A stretch of 64,000 nt of DNA, taken from contig DAMBWF010000006.1 of the NCBI GenBank assembly GCA_032052615.1, positions 124,001 to 188,000 of the forward strand. Direction: 5' to 3'. This document shows positions 17,098 to 27,000 of the stretch, one piece after another (within the stretch, counting starts at the first letter, position 1; each line of letters starts with the position of its first letter). The position numbers and the translations under genes are program-made. Below the pieces are notes generated by a model. It did not search any database and was not told the DNA's origin. It was given only the letters and a program-made list of their open reading frames with translations. The DNA is from Pseudomonas_T sp032052615 (GTDB lineage: Bacteria > Pseudomonadota > Gammaproteobacteria > Pseudomonadales > Pseudomonadaceae).

Positions 17098-19320
17098 ATG
17101 CGCATCGCCTTGCTCGGGCTCGCCATGGGGCTATTGCTCTTGCGGGCCCTTCCGGCGCTACCGCCCCGCTGGGCGCTGGTAGCGCTCGCCTTGTCTTCCC
17201 TGCCGCTGCTGGCCACGCGGCTCCACGCCCTCGGCTTCGCCGCCCTGGGGTTCGCCTGGGCCTGTCTATCCGCCCAGGCCGCCTTGGATGATCGGCTGGC
17301 CCCAGCCCTGGATGGCCGGGTGCTCTGGCTGGAAGGTCGGGTAGTGGGGTTGCCCGAACGACAACAGGACGGTTCGGTCCGCTTTCAGCTCGACGAAGCC
17401 CATTCTCGCCGAGGGGCGCTGCCCGCCCGGCTGCGCCTGGCCTGGCAGGCCGCGCCGGAGCTCCATGCCGGCGAGCGCTGGCGCCTGGCGGTGAAGCTCA
17501 AGCGCCCCCGGGGCCTGGTGAATCCCCAAGCCTTCGACTACGAAGCCTGGCTGCTGGCGCGGCGCATCGGCGCCACCGGAACCGTGAAGAGCGGCGCGCG
17601 ACTGGACGCGGGCAGCGGACCGGTCGCTTGGCGCGACCGGATACGGGCGCGGTTGGAAGCGCCAGCCCAGGGCCGCGCCGGCGGCATCGCGGCGCTGGTG
17701 CTCGGGGATAGCTCCGGCCTGTCGCCCACTGACTGGCGCCTGTTGCAGGACACCGGCACGGTGCATTTGCTGGTCATCTCCGGTCAGCACGTCGTCATGT
17801 TGGCGGGGTTGTTATATGCCGGGGTGGCCGGGCTGGCCCGGTACGGGGTGTGGCCACGGCGCTGGCCTTGGCTGCCCTGGGCCTGCGCCGCCGCGTTCGG
17901 CGGAGCCCTGGGCTATGGTTTGCTGGCGGGATTCGATGTCCCGGTGCGGCGCGCCTGTGCGATGGTGGCGGTGGCACTGATCTGGCGCCTGCGCTTTCGT
18001 CACGTTGGCGCCTGGACGCCCCTGTTGGTCGCCTTGTGCCTCGTATTGCTGGCCGAGCCCCTGGCCAGCCTGCAGCCCGGCTTCTGGCTGTCGTTCGCGG
18101 CGGTGGGCCTGCTGATCTGGACGTTCGGCGGTCGCCTGGGCACTTGGGGCCCCTGGCGTGCCTGGTGGCGCGCGCAATGGCTGCTGGCCCTCGGGCTGCT
18201 GCCGTGGCTGGCCGGGCTGGGCCTGCCCCTGAGCATCAGTGGCCCGCTGGCGAACCTGCTGGCGGTGCCCTGGGTCGGCCTGGTGAGCGTGCCCCTGAGC
18301 CTCGCGGGGACGCTCACCCTGGGGGTGCCCTACCTGGGCGACGGGTTGTGCTGGCTTGCAGGCGGGTCGCTGGTGGCGCTATTCGCCGTGCTCGGCGAGC
18401 TCGCCGCCGGGTTGCCCGCCTGGGTGCCGGTAACGCTTCCGCTCTGGAGTCTCGCGCTGGCCGGGCTCGGTGCCCTGACGTTGCTGCTTCCGGCGGGCGT
18501 GCCGGTGCGCCTGCTGGGGGCGTTCCTGTGGCTGCCAGCCTTGTTCCCGGTTCTTCCGCGTCCCGAGCCGGGGCGGGCGGAGGTATGGATGCTGGACGTG
18601 GGGCAGGGACTCTCGGTGCTGGTCCGGACCCGCGATCACGCGCTGCTCTACGACGCCGGCGCCCGCCAGGGCGACTTCGACCTGGGTGAGAAAGTGGTGG
18701 TGCCATCCTTGCGCGCCTTGGGGCTGGAGCGCCTGGATACGCTGCTCCTCAGCCATGCCGACAACGATCACGCCGGCGGCGCGCTGGCGGTTCGGCAGGC
18801 GCTCGCTCCCCGTCGGGTAATCGGTGGGGACATCGCCGCCTTGCCTGAGGCCCTGGGCGCCGAGCCCTGCGTCGAAGAAGCCTGGGCGTGGGACGGGGTA
18901 CGCTTCGCCACCTGGCGCTGGGGCGAGGCCCGCGACGGCAACGAGGGGTCCTGCGTGCTGAGCGTGGAGGCGGGAGGCGAACGGCTGCTGCTGACCGGCG
19001 ACATCGGTCGCGCGGCCGAAGCGGCCTGGCTGGCGGCCCATGACTCGCGCGCCGTCGACTGGCTGCTGGCGCCCCACCATGGCAGTCGCGGCTCCTCCTC
19101 GGCCGCTTTCGTCGACGGGACCCGGCCGAAGGCCGTCCTGGTTTCGCGCGGCTGGGGCAATGCCTTCGGCCATCCTCATCCCCTCGTGGTGCGACGTTAC
19201 CAGGCCAGCGGTGCGACGCTGTTCGACAGCGCCGCGACGGGCGCCGTGCGCGTCGAGCTGGGGGCGTTCGGCGAGCCGCTGAAACTGCGTGATCGTCCAC
19301 GTTTCTGGCGGGAAAAATGA
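17098..19320 (+). CDS. comEC: DNA internalization channel protein ComEC/Rec2
   Basis: Inner-membrane channel carrying single-stranded DNA into the cytoplasm during natural transformation. In the 740-residue protein, N-terminal helices and a DUF4131/OB-like domain are followed by the Competence domain with many transmembrane segments (LLVISGQHVVMLAG near residue 223). A C-terminal metallo-beta-lactamase-like domain has SHADNDHAGG (HADNDH from residue 553), LLLTGDIG and APHHGSRGSSS. It is full length with no frameshift. Type IV pilus gene pilZ lies elsewhere in the window. I recall an additional DUF2062 gene between lolE and comEC in P. aeruginosa; it is absent here. Confidence 0.95.
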   Translation: MRIALLGLAMGLLLLRALPALPPRWALVALALSSLPLLATRLHALGFAALGFAWACLSAQAALDDRLAPALDGRVLWLEGRVVGLPERQQDGSVRFQLDEAHSRRGALPARLRLAWQAAPELHAGERWRLAVKLKRPRGLVNPQAFDYEAWLLARRIGATGTVKSGARLDAGSGPVAWRDRIRARLEAPAQGRAGGIAALVLGDSSGLSPTDWRLLQDTGTVHLLVISGQHVVMLAGLLYAGVAGLARYGVWPRRWPWLPWACAAAFGGALGYGLLAGFDVPVRRACAMVAVALIWRLRFRHVGAWTPLLVALCLVLLAEPLASLQPGFWLSFAAVGLLIWTFGGRLGTWGPWRAWWRAQWLLALGLLPWLAGLGLPLSISGPLANLLAVPWVGLVSVPLSLAGTLTLGVPYLGDGLCWLAGGSLVALFAVLGELAAGLPAWVPVTLPLWSLALAGLGALTLLLPAGVPVRLLGAFLWLPALFPVLPRPEPGRAEVWMLDVGQGLSVLVRTRDHALLYDAGARQGDFDLGEKVVVPSLRALGLERLDTLLLSHADNDHAGGALAVRQALAPRRVIGGDIAALPEALGAEPCVEEAWAWDGVRFATWRWGEARDGNEGSCVLSVEAGGERLLLTGDIGRAAEAAWLAAHDSRAVDWLLAPHHGSRGSSSAAFVDGTRPKAVLVSRGWGNAFGHPHPLVVRRYQASGATLFDSAATGAVRVELGAFGEPLKLRDRPRFWREK

Positions 19321-19392
19321 GAACCACGGCGGTCGGCGCGGGCACCTCCCTATGCTAGAGTGGCGCCACTTTTTCGAGGGGGATTCGCCACT

Positions 19393-20073
19393 GTGTGGGA
19401 GCTGGTCAAAGCGGGCGGCTGGATGATGCTGCCGATCATTCTGAGTTCCATCGCCGCCCTGGGCATCGTCGCCGAGCGCCTCTGGACCTTGCGGGCCGGC
19501 CGGGTCGCGCCGCCCCATCTGCTCGGCCAGGTCTGGCTGTGGATCAAGGAGCGGCAACTCGACAGTCAGAAGCTCAAGGAACTGCGCCTGTCCTCCCCCC
19601 TGGGGGAAATCCTGGCCGCCGGCCTGGCCAACTCCAAGCATGGCCGGGACATCATGAAGGAGTGCATCGAGGAAGCGGCCGCCCGGGTCATCCATGATCT
19701 GGAACGCTACCTCAACACTCTGGGCACCATCGCCGCCATGGCTCCGCTGATGGGCCTGCTGGGCACGGTATTCGGCATGATCCAGATCTTCAGTTCCTTC
19801 ACCGGCGCGGGCTCGGCCAACGCCGGTTCCCTGGCGGGCGGCATTTCCACCGCGCTGATCACCACTGCCGCCGGCCTGATCGTGGCGATCCCGTCGTTGT
19901 TCTTCCACCGCTTCCTGGTACGCCGGGTCGACGAGCTGGTGGTGGGCATGGAACAGGAGGCGATCAAACTGGTGGAAGTCGTGCAGGGCGACCGCGACGT
20001 CGACCTGGGCGAGGTCCGGGTCGAGGCCAGGGAGGTTCGCAAGGAGCCACGTAAAGAGGGCCGCAAAGCGTGA
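19393..20073 (+). CDS. exbB: MotA/TolQ/ExbB proton channel protein
   Basis: Inner-membrane stator subunit that, with ExbD, uses proton motive force to energise TonB-dependent transport. The GTG at 19393 gives a 226-residue product beginning WELVKAGGWMMLPI after the initiator, with GAGGGGGA about nine bases upstream; a start at 19360 would place charged residues before the first helix. Three hydrophobic segments are seen, and the conserved TIAAMAPLMGLLGTVFGMI helix is intact. No tonB lies next to it; the pair is the orphan-type exbBD found before lpxK in Pseudomonas. Confidence 0.92.
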   Translation: MWELVKAGGWMMLPIILSSIAALGIVAERLWTLRAGRVAPPHLLGQVWLWIKERQLDSQKLKELRLSSPLGEILAAGLANSKHGRDIMKECIEEAAARVIHDLERYLNTLGTIAAMAPLMGLLGTVFGMIQIFSSFTGAGSANAGSLAGGISTALITTAAGLIVAIPSLFFHRFLVRRVDELVVGMEQEAIKLVEVVQGDRDVDLGEVRVEAREVRKEPRKEGRKA

Positions 20074-20507
20074 AATTCCGGCGTACCTCGCGGGTGCGGG
20101 AAAACGTCGAGATCAACCTGGCTTCGTTGATCGACGTGGTGTTCATCCTGCTGCTGTTTTTCGTCGTCACCACCACCTTCACCCGAGAAACCCAGCTCAA
20201 GGTGGACCTGCCGGAGGCCTCCAGCGCCACGCCGATCCAGGACACCGAGCTGAAGCAACTGGAGGTATCCATCAGCGCCGACGGTACCTATGCCTTGAAC
20301 GGACAGGTCCTGCTGAAAAGCGACCTGGACAGCCTGATGGCGGCGCTGCAAAAAGAGTCGGCCGGTGACAACAGCCTACCCCTGGCCATCAGCGCCGATG
20401 GCAAGACGCCCCACCAGGCGGTCATCACCGCCATGGACGCCGCCGGCAAGCTGGGCTTTTCCCACTTGCGCATCACCACCGTCGAGCCCCAGCCGGCCAA
20501 GCCCTGA
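20070..20507 (+). CDS. exbD: ExbD/TolR biopolymer transport protein
   Basis: Single-pass partner of the upstream ExbB. In 145 residues, a short cytoplasmic Arg-rich segment (KFRRTSRVRENVEIN) leads into the helix LIDVVFILLLFFVV, whose Asp is the conserved proton-carrying residue. The periplasmic domain (LEVSISADGTYALNG) is of ExbD/TolR type. The GTG start overlaps the exbB stop (GTGA), so the two are translationally coupled. Confidence 0.95.
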   Translation: MKFRRTSRVRENVEINLASLIDVVFILLLFFVVTTTFTRETQLKVDLPEASSATPIQDTELKQLEVSISADGTYALNGQVLLKSDLDSLMAALQKESAGDNSLPLAISADGKTPHQAVITAMDAAGKLGFSHLRITTVEPQPAKP

Positions 20508-20509
20508 TC

Positions 20510-21514
20510 GTGCCGCTCGCCGATCGGCTACTCGACGCCTGGTACCGGGGCCATCCCGCCCTGGCCCTGCTGCGCCCGCTGGAAGCGCTCTACCGGCGGG
20601 TCGTCCGGAGCAAGCGCGAGGCCTACCTCGATGGCCGGCGCGAGCGCTACCGGGCGCCGGTACCGGTCCTGGTCGTGGGCAACGTCACGGTCGGCGGCAC
20701 CGGCAAGACCCCTCTGATTCTCTGGTTGATCGAGCACTGCCGGGCGCGCGGGCTGCGCGTGGGGGTGGTTAGCCGCGGCTACGGCGCGAAACCGCCCCGG
20801 CTGCCTTGGCGCGTCGGGGCGGACCAGCAGGCGGCGGAGGCGGGCGACGAACCCCTGCTCATCGTTCGCCGTACCGGCGTGCCGCTGGTGATCGACCCCG
20901 ATCGCGCCCGCGCGGTACGGACCCTGCTGGACAGCGAGCCGCTGGACCTGGTGCTCAGCGACGACGGCCTGCAGCATTACCGGCTGGCGCGGGACTTGGA
21001 ACTGGTGCTGATCGATGCCGCCCGGGGGCTCGGTAACCGCCGCTGCCTGCCGGCCGGCCCGCTACGGGAGCCGGCGGAGCGGCTGGCCAGCGTCGACGCG
21101 GTGCTCTACAACGGTGCGGCGACGGACACGGCGGACGGTTATCGCGTGCGGTTGCGCCCGACGGCCTTGATCAACGTCGGCAGTGGCGAACGCGTGCCGC
21201 TCGACCATTTCCCAGCCGGCCAGGTCCTTCATGCGGTGGCCGGGATCGGCAACCCCCGGCGTTTCTTCGCTACCCTCGAAGCGCTAAACTGGCGGCCGCT
21301 TCCGCACCCGTTCGCCGATCATGCGCGCTACAGCGCCGAGGTACTGGACTTCCGTCCGGCGCTGCCCCTGGTGATGACCGAGAAGGATGCGGTGAAGTGC
21401 AAGGCCTTCGCCGCGCCGGACTGGTGGTACCTGGCGGTGGACGCCGAACCTTCCAGCGCGTTCGTCGATTGGCTGGATGCGCAACTGACCCGTTTGCTGC
21501 CCGACCGCGTCTGA
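20510..21514 (+). CDS. lpxK: Tetraacyldisaccharide 4'-kinase LpxK
   Basis: Phosphorylates the lipid A disaccharide precursor at the 4' position in the inner membrane, yielding lipid IVA. The 334-residue product shows the unusual P-loop GNVTVGGTGKTP near residue 62, then VGVVSRGYGAK, and DDGLQHYRLARDLE. It follows exbD by two bases with a GTG start. Grouping with kdsB downstream puts two LPS steps in one operon. Confidence 0.96.
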   Translation: MPLADRLLDAWYRGHPALALLRPLEALYRRVVRSKREAYLDGRRERYRAPVPVLVVGNVTVGGTGKTPLILWLIEHCRARGLRVGVVSRGYGAKPPRLPWRVGADQQAAEAGDEPLLIVRRTGVPLVIDPDRARAVRTLLDSEPLDLVLSDDGLQHYRLARDLELVLIDAARGLGNRRCLPAGPLREPAERLASVDAVLYNGAATDTADGYRVRLRPTALINVGSGERVPLDHFPAGQVLHAVAGIGNPRRFFATLEALNWRPLPHPFADHARYSAEVLDFRPALPLVMTEKDAVKCKAFAAPDWWYLAVDAEPSSAFVDWLDAQLTRLLPDRV

Positions 21515-21573
21515 CGGCCGGGCCGAGGCCGGCGCCTTCGCCGGTGATCGTTCCCCACCCCGAGGACTCCGTG

Positions 21574-21762
21574 ATGGACCCGAAACTGCTCGATATTCTC
21601 GCCTGCCCGATCTCCAAGGGACCGCTGATCCTCAGCGAGGACAAGACCGAACTGATCAGCCGGGGCGCTGGGGTCGCCTTTCCCATCCGCGACGGCATCC
21701 CGGTGATGCTGGAAAGCGAAGCCCGCACGTTGACCAGCGATGAGCGCCTGGAGAAGCGATGA
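21574..21762 (+). CDS. Trm112 family protein (YcaR-like)
   Basis: 62-residue cytoplasmic protein of the Trm112/UPF0434 family: MDPKLLDILACPISKGPL at the N terminus and FPIRDGIPVML in the middle. Only one Cys (in ACP) is present, so zinc binding as in eukaryotic Trm112 is unlikely. The bacterial role is unclear. The ATG at 21574 is preceded by GAGGA. Its stop overlaps the kdsB start (ATGA), and position between lpxK and kdsB is conserved in gammaproteobacteria. Confidence 0.93.
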   Translation: MDPKLLDILACPISKGPLILSEDKTELISRGAGVAFPIRDGIPVMLESEARTLTSDERLEKR

Positions 21763-22523
21763 GCACCGATTTCATTGTGGTGATCCCCGCGCGCTTCGCC
21801 TCCAGTCGCCTGCCCGGCAAGCCCCTGCAGGCGATCGCCGGCAAACCGATGGTGCGGCATGTCTGGGAGCAGGCGCGCCGCAGCGGCGCTGGCCGGGTGG
21901 TGGTGGCCACCGATGACGCGCGGATCGAGGCGGCCTGCCAGGCATTCGGCGCCGAGGTGCTGATGACCCGCGCCGAGCACGATTCCGGCACCGACCGCCT
22001 GGCCGAGGTCGCAGCCCGCTTGGAACTGAACCCCCAGGCCATCGTGGTCAACGTGCAAGGCGACGAGCCCCTGATCCCGCCTTCGATCATCGACCAGGTG
22101 GCGGCCAATCTGGCGGCCCACCCGGAGGCCCGTATCGCTACCCTGGCCGAGCCCCTGGAGGACGCCAGCGCGTTGTTCAACCCCAACGTGGTCAAGGTCG
22201 TCGCCGACCTGAACGGCCTGGCGCTCACGTTCAGCCGGGCGCCGCTGCCCTGGGCGCGGGACACCTTCGCCCGCGACCGCGCGCGCCTGCCGGTCGGCGT
22301 ACCGTACCGACGCCATATCGGCATCTACGCCTACCGGGCGGGCTTCCTCCACGATTTCGTCGCGTGGGGCCCCTGTTGGCTGGAGGCTACCGAGTCCCTC
22401 GAACAACTCCGCGCGCTCTGGCACGGGGTGCGCATCCACGTCGCCGATGCGCTGGAGGCGCCCCCCGCCGGGGTCGATACGCCGGAGGATCTGGAGCGGG
22501 TTCGTCGGCTACTGGGGGATTGA
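21759..22523 (+). CDS. kdsB: 3-deoxy-manno-octulosonate cytidylyltransferase KdsB
   Basis: Activates Kdo with CTP to CMP-Kdo for the LPS inner core. The 254-residue product carries VVIPARFASSRLPGKPL at the N terminus, VVVATDD, VVNVQGDEPLIPP and, near the end, a run starting HIGIYAYRAGFL: all signature blocks of the family. It overlaps the Trm112-like gene by four bases. Confidence 0.97.
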   Translation: MSTDFIVVIPARFASSRLPGKPLQAIAGKPMVRHVWEQARRSGAGRVVVATDDARIEAACQAFGAEVLMTRAEHDSGTDRLAEVAARLELNPQAIVVNVQGDEPLIPPSIIDQVAANLAAHPEARIATLAEPLEDASALFNPNVVKVVADLNGLALTFSRAPLPWARDTFARDRARLPVGVPYRRHIGIYAYRAGFLHDFVAWGPCWLEATESLEQLRALWHGVRIHVADALEAPPAGVDTPEDLERVRRLLGD

Positions 22524-22526
22524 GCC

Positions 22527-22991
22527 ATGCGCGTGCTGTTCGTCTGCCTGGGCAACATCTGCCGCTCGCCGACCGCCGAGGGCATCTTCCGGCAGCGGTT
22601 GCAACGGGCCGGGCTGGCTGAACGGGTCGAGGTGGATTCCGCCGGCACCGGCGATTGGCACGTGGGCAAGGCGCCCGATGCCAGGACCCTGCGGGTGGCC
22701 GCCCGCCGCGGCTATGACCTGAGCGGTTTGCGGGCACGCCAGGTGATGGCGGCGGATTTCGCCTGCTTCGACCTGATCCTGGCCATGGACCACGACAACC
22801 TGGCCCACCTGGGTTGCCTGTGTCCCCCCGAGCAGGCGGGGCGAGTAGACCTGTTCTTGCGGCGTTATGCCTTGGACGTGGATGAAGTGCCGGACCCCTA
22901 CCATGGCGGCGAGGAGGGCTTCGAGCGGGTGCTGGACCTGCTGGAGCGTGGCTGCGACGCCCTACTGGCCGACGTGGAGCGACGCCTGTGA
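22527..22991 (+). CDS. Low molecular weight protein tyrosine phosphatase
   Basis: Cysteine phosphatase of 154 residues. The N-terminal P-loop is CLGNICRS (CX5R), preceded by MRVLFV; the general-acid loop is DPYHGG. It belongs to the Wzb/PtpA class, which in other bacteria dephosphorylates tyrosine kinases for exopolysaccharide export; no cognate kinase gene is in the window. It lies three bases after kdsB and overlaps murB by four, so it is co-transcribed with envelope genes, as in P. aeruginosa (PA2978 from memory). Confidence 0.92.
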   Translation: MRVLFVCLGNICRSPTAEGIFRQRLQRAGLAERVEVDSAGTGDWHVGKAPDARTLRVAARRGYDLSGLRARQVMAADFACFDLILAMDHDNLAHLGCLCPPEQAGRVDLFLRRYALDVDEVPDPYHGGEEGFERVLDLLERGCDALLADVERRL

Positions 22992-24007
22992 GCCTGACCG
23001 TGCGGGAAGGGGTTTCCCTGGCGCCTTACAACACTTTCGGGATCGAGGCGCGCGCGCGTTGCTTCGTCGACACCCACGCCGAACACGAGGTCCGCGAGGC
23101 CCTGGCTACCGCCGAGGCGCGTGGATTGCCCGTGCTGATACTGGGCGGCGGCAGTAACCTGTTGCTCAGTCGCGACGTCGATGCCCTGGTGCTGAAGATG
23201 GCCAGCCGGGGCGTCCGGGTGCTGGAAGATGATGGCCGGCGGGCCATTCTCGAGGCGGAAGCCGGCGAGCCTTGGCATCCCTTCGTGCAGGATACGTTGG
23301 CACGGGGGTTCGCCGGCCTGGAGAACCTCAGCCTGATCCCCGGCACGGTGGGCGCCGCGCCGGTGCAGAACATCGGTGCCTATGGGGTGGAGCTGAAGGA
23401 TGCGTTCGCCGGCCTGACGGCCCTGGATCGCCGCAGTGGCGAAATCGTTGCGTTCGATCGGCAGGCGTGTGCCTTCGACTATCGGGACAGCCGCTTCAAG
23501 CGGGAGTCGGATCGCTGGGTGATCCTGAAGGTCCGTTTCGCCCTGGATCGCCAGGCGCCGTTGTGCCTCGACTATGGGCCCTTGCGGCAGCGCCTGATCG
23601 AGATGGGCGTCGAGGCACCCAGCGCCCGCGATGTGAGTCGGGCGGTGTGCGCCATACGCCAGGAAAAACTGCCCGATCCCGCCGTGCTCGGTAATGCGGG
23701 GAGCTTCTTCAAGAACCCAGTGGTGAGCGCCGAGGTGGCCCAGGTGTTACGGGAGCGGCATGCCGACCTGGTGGCCTATCCGCTCGCTAACGGACAGGTG
23801 AAGCTGGCGGCCGGCTGGCTGATCGAGCGGGCCGGTTGGAAGGGCTTCCGCGAAGGGGATGCGGGCGTTCACCGGCAGCAGGCCCTGGTGCTCGTGAATC
23901 ATGGGCGGGCCAGCGGCGCCGATATCCTGGCCCTTGCCCGACGCATCCAGGCCGACATCGCCGAGCGCTTCGGCGTCACGCTGGAGATGGAGCCCAACCT
24001 CGTCTGA
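22988..24007 (+). CDS. murB: UDP-N-acetylenolpyruvoylglucosamine reductase MurB
   Basis: FAD- and NADPH-dependent enzyme making UDP-MurNAc, the second committed step of peptidoglycan synthesis. The 339-residue product is a type I MurB. FAD-binding ILGGGSNLLLS is near residue 55 and IPGTVGAAPVQNIGAYG is central. The catalytic Ser lies in NAGSFFKNP and the last conserved Glu is in LEMEPN at the C terminus. The GTG start overlaps the phosphatase stop. A strong terminator follows, ending the run of envelope genes. Confidence 0.97.
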   Translation: MSLTVREGVSLAPYNTFGIEARARCFVDTHAEHEVREALATAEARGLPVLILGGGSNLLLSRDVDALVLKMASRGVRVLEDDGRRAILEAEAGEPWHPFVQDTLARGFAGLENLSLIPGTVGAAPVQNIGAYGVELKDAFAGLTALDRRSGEIVAFDRQACAFDYRDSRFKRESDRWVILKVRFALDRQAPLCLDYGPLRQRLIEMGVEAPSARDVSRAVCAIRQEKLPDPAVLGNAGSFFKNPVVSAEVAQVLRERHADLVAYPLANGQVKLAAGWLIERAGWKGFREGDAGVHRQQALVLVNHGRASGADILALARRIQADIAERFGVTLEMEPNLV

Positions 24008-24056
24008 GGCGGCCCGGCCGGCACGCGGGACCTCGCATTTACCGGTTCGAACGCAT

Positions 24057-24088
24057 AAAAAAGGGGCGCCATTCGGCGCCCCTTTTTT
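24057..24088. terminator. Bidirectional terminator between murB and rne
   Basis: GGGGCGCC (24063-24070) and GGCGCCCC (24075-24082) form an 8-bp stem with an ATTC loop, flanked by six A's and six T's, so it serves both converging genes. Confidence 0.95.
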
Positions 24089-24099
24089 AGCTGGCTCGA

Positions 24100-27000
24100 T
24101 CAAGCATGTGGCTTGTCGTCCGCTTCTCCGGGTTTCCTGGCCTTGGCGGAGTCGTCTTTCGACGTCTCGACCGGCTCCTGGGTCTCGGCCTGTTTCGGCT
24201 CGCTCTCCGTCTCGTCCGGCTGGGTGGAGGCGGGGAGTACCGGGGCTTCGAGGGCCGGGACCGCTTCCTCCGCGTGAGCCGACGCATCGCTGGCGACTGG
24301 CGCATGGGCTTCGATCACGGCCTCGTGGGCGTCGGCGTCGCGGGACGACACGTTGGCATCCGGCGTGCTGGCCGGCTGTTCCGGTTCCACGGGCGCCGCT
24401 ACGGGCGGCTTGGCCGCGGCTTCCGCCGCTTCGCGCGCCAGGCGTTCCGCCTCGCGCTGGCGACGACGGACTTCACGCGGGTCGTTCGGTGCTCGACCGC
24501 TGGCGCTCGCGGTGCTCGCGACGGGCGCGGACGGTTGCGCGGGTTCGACGACGGGCGTCGGTGCCGAAGCGCTCGCTTCGGCTAGGGCGACCGGGGCGCC
24601 GCGCGACTCATCGGGCTCGACAGGCGTGGGCGCTTCGGTTTCCGCCTGCGGCTCAGGCTGGCTTGCAACCGGTGGCTCCAGCGCTTCCGGCAGGCGCGAG
24701 TGGGCTTCCTCGACCGGCTTGTCCTCTGGCATGACGCGGGTGGAGGACGTTCCGGCCGATTCAGAGGGCTCGGGGGCTTCCGCCACGTCGCTCAGGGCGT
24801 TGGCCGCGGTGGCGGCGAAGACCGCGCCGGCGCTTTCCTCGGCGCTTTCCACGGCTTCGCCACCGACTTCGCGTTGCCGTTCGCGGCGGTTGCTGCGACG
24901 ACGCTGGCCACGGGAGCGGCGGCGGGGACGCTCGCCGTCGGCACCTTCATGACCTTCGTCGTCCAGCAGGTCGTCCTGCTCCGGCAATTCCTCGTCGCCG
25001 GCCAGGGGCTGCTGGGCGCGCGGTTGGCGCTCCTCGCGGGGTGGGCGCTCGCGCTCGTTGCGCTCGCGACGGGCCTCGCCGTTCTCACGGGGCTCGCGGG
25101 GCTGACGCTCTTCACGCGGCTCACGGGCCGGGCGCTCCTCCTGGGAGGCGCGTTCCTCGCGCGGCTGGCGTTCCTCGCGGGGTTGACGCTCTTCGCGCGG
25201 TTGGCGTTCCTCGCGAACCTGGCGCTCCTCGCGGGGCTGGCGCTCTTCGCGCGGTTGACGCTCCTCGCGAGGTTGGCGCTCTTCGCGGGTCGTGCGTTCC
25301 TCGCGGGGTTGGCGTTCCTCACGATGGCCACGTTCTTCCCGAGGCTGGCGCTCGACGCGTTCGCGGCGATTTTCCTGGCCTTCGCGAGGCTGGCGCTCTT
25401 CCCGCGGTTCACGGACCGGACGCTCGTCCCGCGAGCCTCGCTCTTCGCGCGGCTTGCGTTCTTCGCGACGGCGGTTCTGTTGACGACCGTTGCGGCGTTC
25501 CTCGCTACGGGGCGAGCGTTCGCGGGAGGCGGTTTTCTCGGCGACCGGCTGGGTCTCTTCTTCCTTGCCCGCGAACAGGCCGACCAGGGACTTCACCAGC
25601 CCCTTGAGGAGGCTCGGGACAGGCTGCTGGACCGGCGCGGCGGCAGGCGCGGCGGTGGGCATGGCCTCGGTCTGGGCCGGCGGCGCGGGGCGCTCTTGAA
25701 CCACGGGTTTGACCGCGGCCTCCTGGCGCACCAGGGTGCGGGTCGAGCTGATCGGTTGGACTTCTTCGTGATCCTCGGGGCTCATTTCATAGCTGGACAG
25801 CCCAGCCATCACCTCAGGGCTGTCGTCCCGCAGGCGCTGGACCTCGAAATGCGGGGTTTCCAGGTGATCGTCCGGCAGGATGAAGATGCGCGCGCGGGTG
25901 CGCAGCTCGATCTTGGTGATCGCGTTGCGTTTTTCGTTGAGCAGGAAGGCGGCGACCTGGAAGGGCACGCGGGCGCGGACTTCGGCGGTGCGGTCCTTGA
26001 GCGCTTCTTCCTCGATGAGGCGCAGGATCGCCAGAGACAGGGATTCCACGTCGCGGATGATGCCCTGGCCGTTGCAACGGGGGCAGACGATGCCGCTGGT
26101 CTCGCCGAGGGACGGGCGCAGGCGCTGGCGGGACATTTCCAGCAGGCCGAAGCGGGAGATGCGGCCTACCTGAACACGGGCGCGGTCGGCTTCGAGGGCT
26201 TCGCGGACCTTCTCTTCCACGGCGCGCTGGTTTTTCGCCGGGGTCATATCGATGAAGTCGATGACGATCAGGCCGCCGATGTCGCGCAGGCGCAACTGGC
26301 GGGCGATTTCCTCGGCCGCTTCCAGGTTGGTCTGCAGGGCGGTTTCTTCGATGTCACCACCCTTGGTGGCGCGCGCCGAGTTGATGTCGATGGACACCAA
26401 GGCCTCGGTCGGGTCGATGAAGATGGAACCACCGGACGGCAGCTTCACTTCACGCTGGAAGGCGGTCTCGATCTGGCTCTCGATCTGGAAGCGATTGAAC
26501 AGCGGCACGCTGTCCTGGTAGAGCTTGATCTTGTTCTGGTACTGCGGCATCACCTGGCGGATGAAGCTCAGGGCTTCTTCCTGGGCCTCGACGCTGTCGA
26601 TCAGCACCTCGCCGATGTCCTGGCGCAGGTAGTCGCGGATGGCGCGGATAATGACGTTGGATTCCTGGTAGATCAGGAACGGCGCGGCGCGATCCTGCGA
26701 GGCTTCCTTGATCGCGGTCCACAGTTGCAGGAGGTAGTCCAGGTCCCATTGCAGCTCTTCGCTGCTGCGGCCCAGGCCGGCGGTGCGGACGATCAGGCCC
26801 ATGTCGGCCGGCGCGTCCAGGCCGTTCAGCGCCTCGCGCAGTTCGTTGCGCTCTTCGCCTTCGATGCGGCGGGAGATGCCGCCGGCGCGCGGGTTGTTCG
26901 GCATCAGCACCAGATAGCGTCCGGCCAGGCTGATGAAGGTGGTCAGGGCGGCGCCTTTGTTGCCACGCTCTTCCTTCTCGACCTGGACGATGACTTCCTG

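Noticed and set aside
25033..25480. Possible CRISPR or intergenic repeat array
   Set aside because: The repeats are in frame within rne, have no spacers and encode a known type of low-complexity tail.
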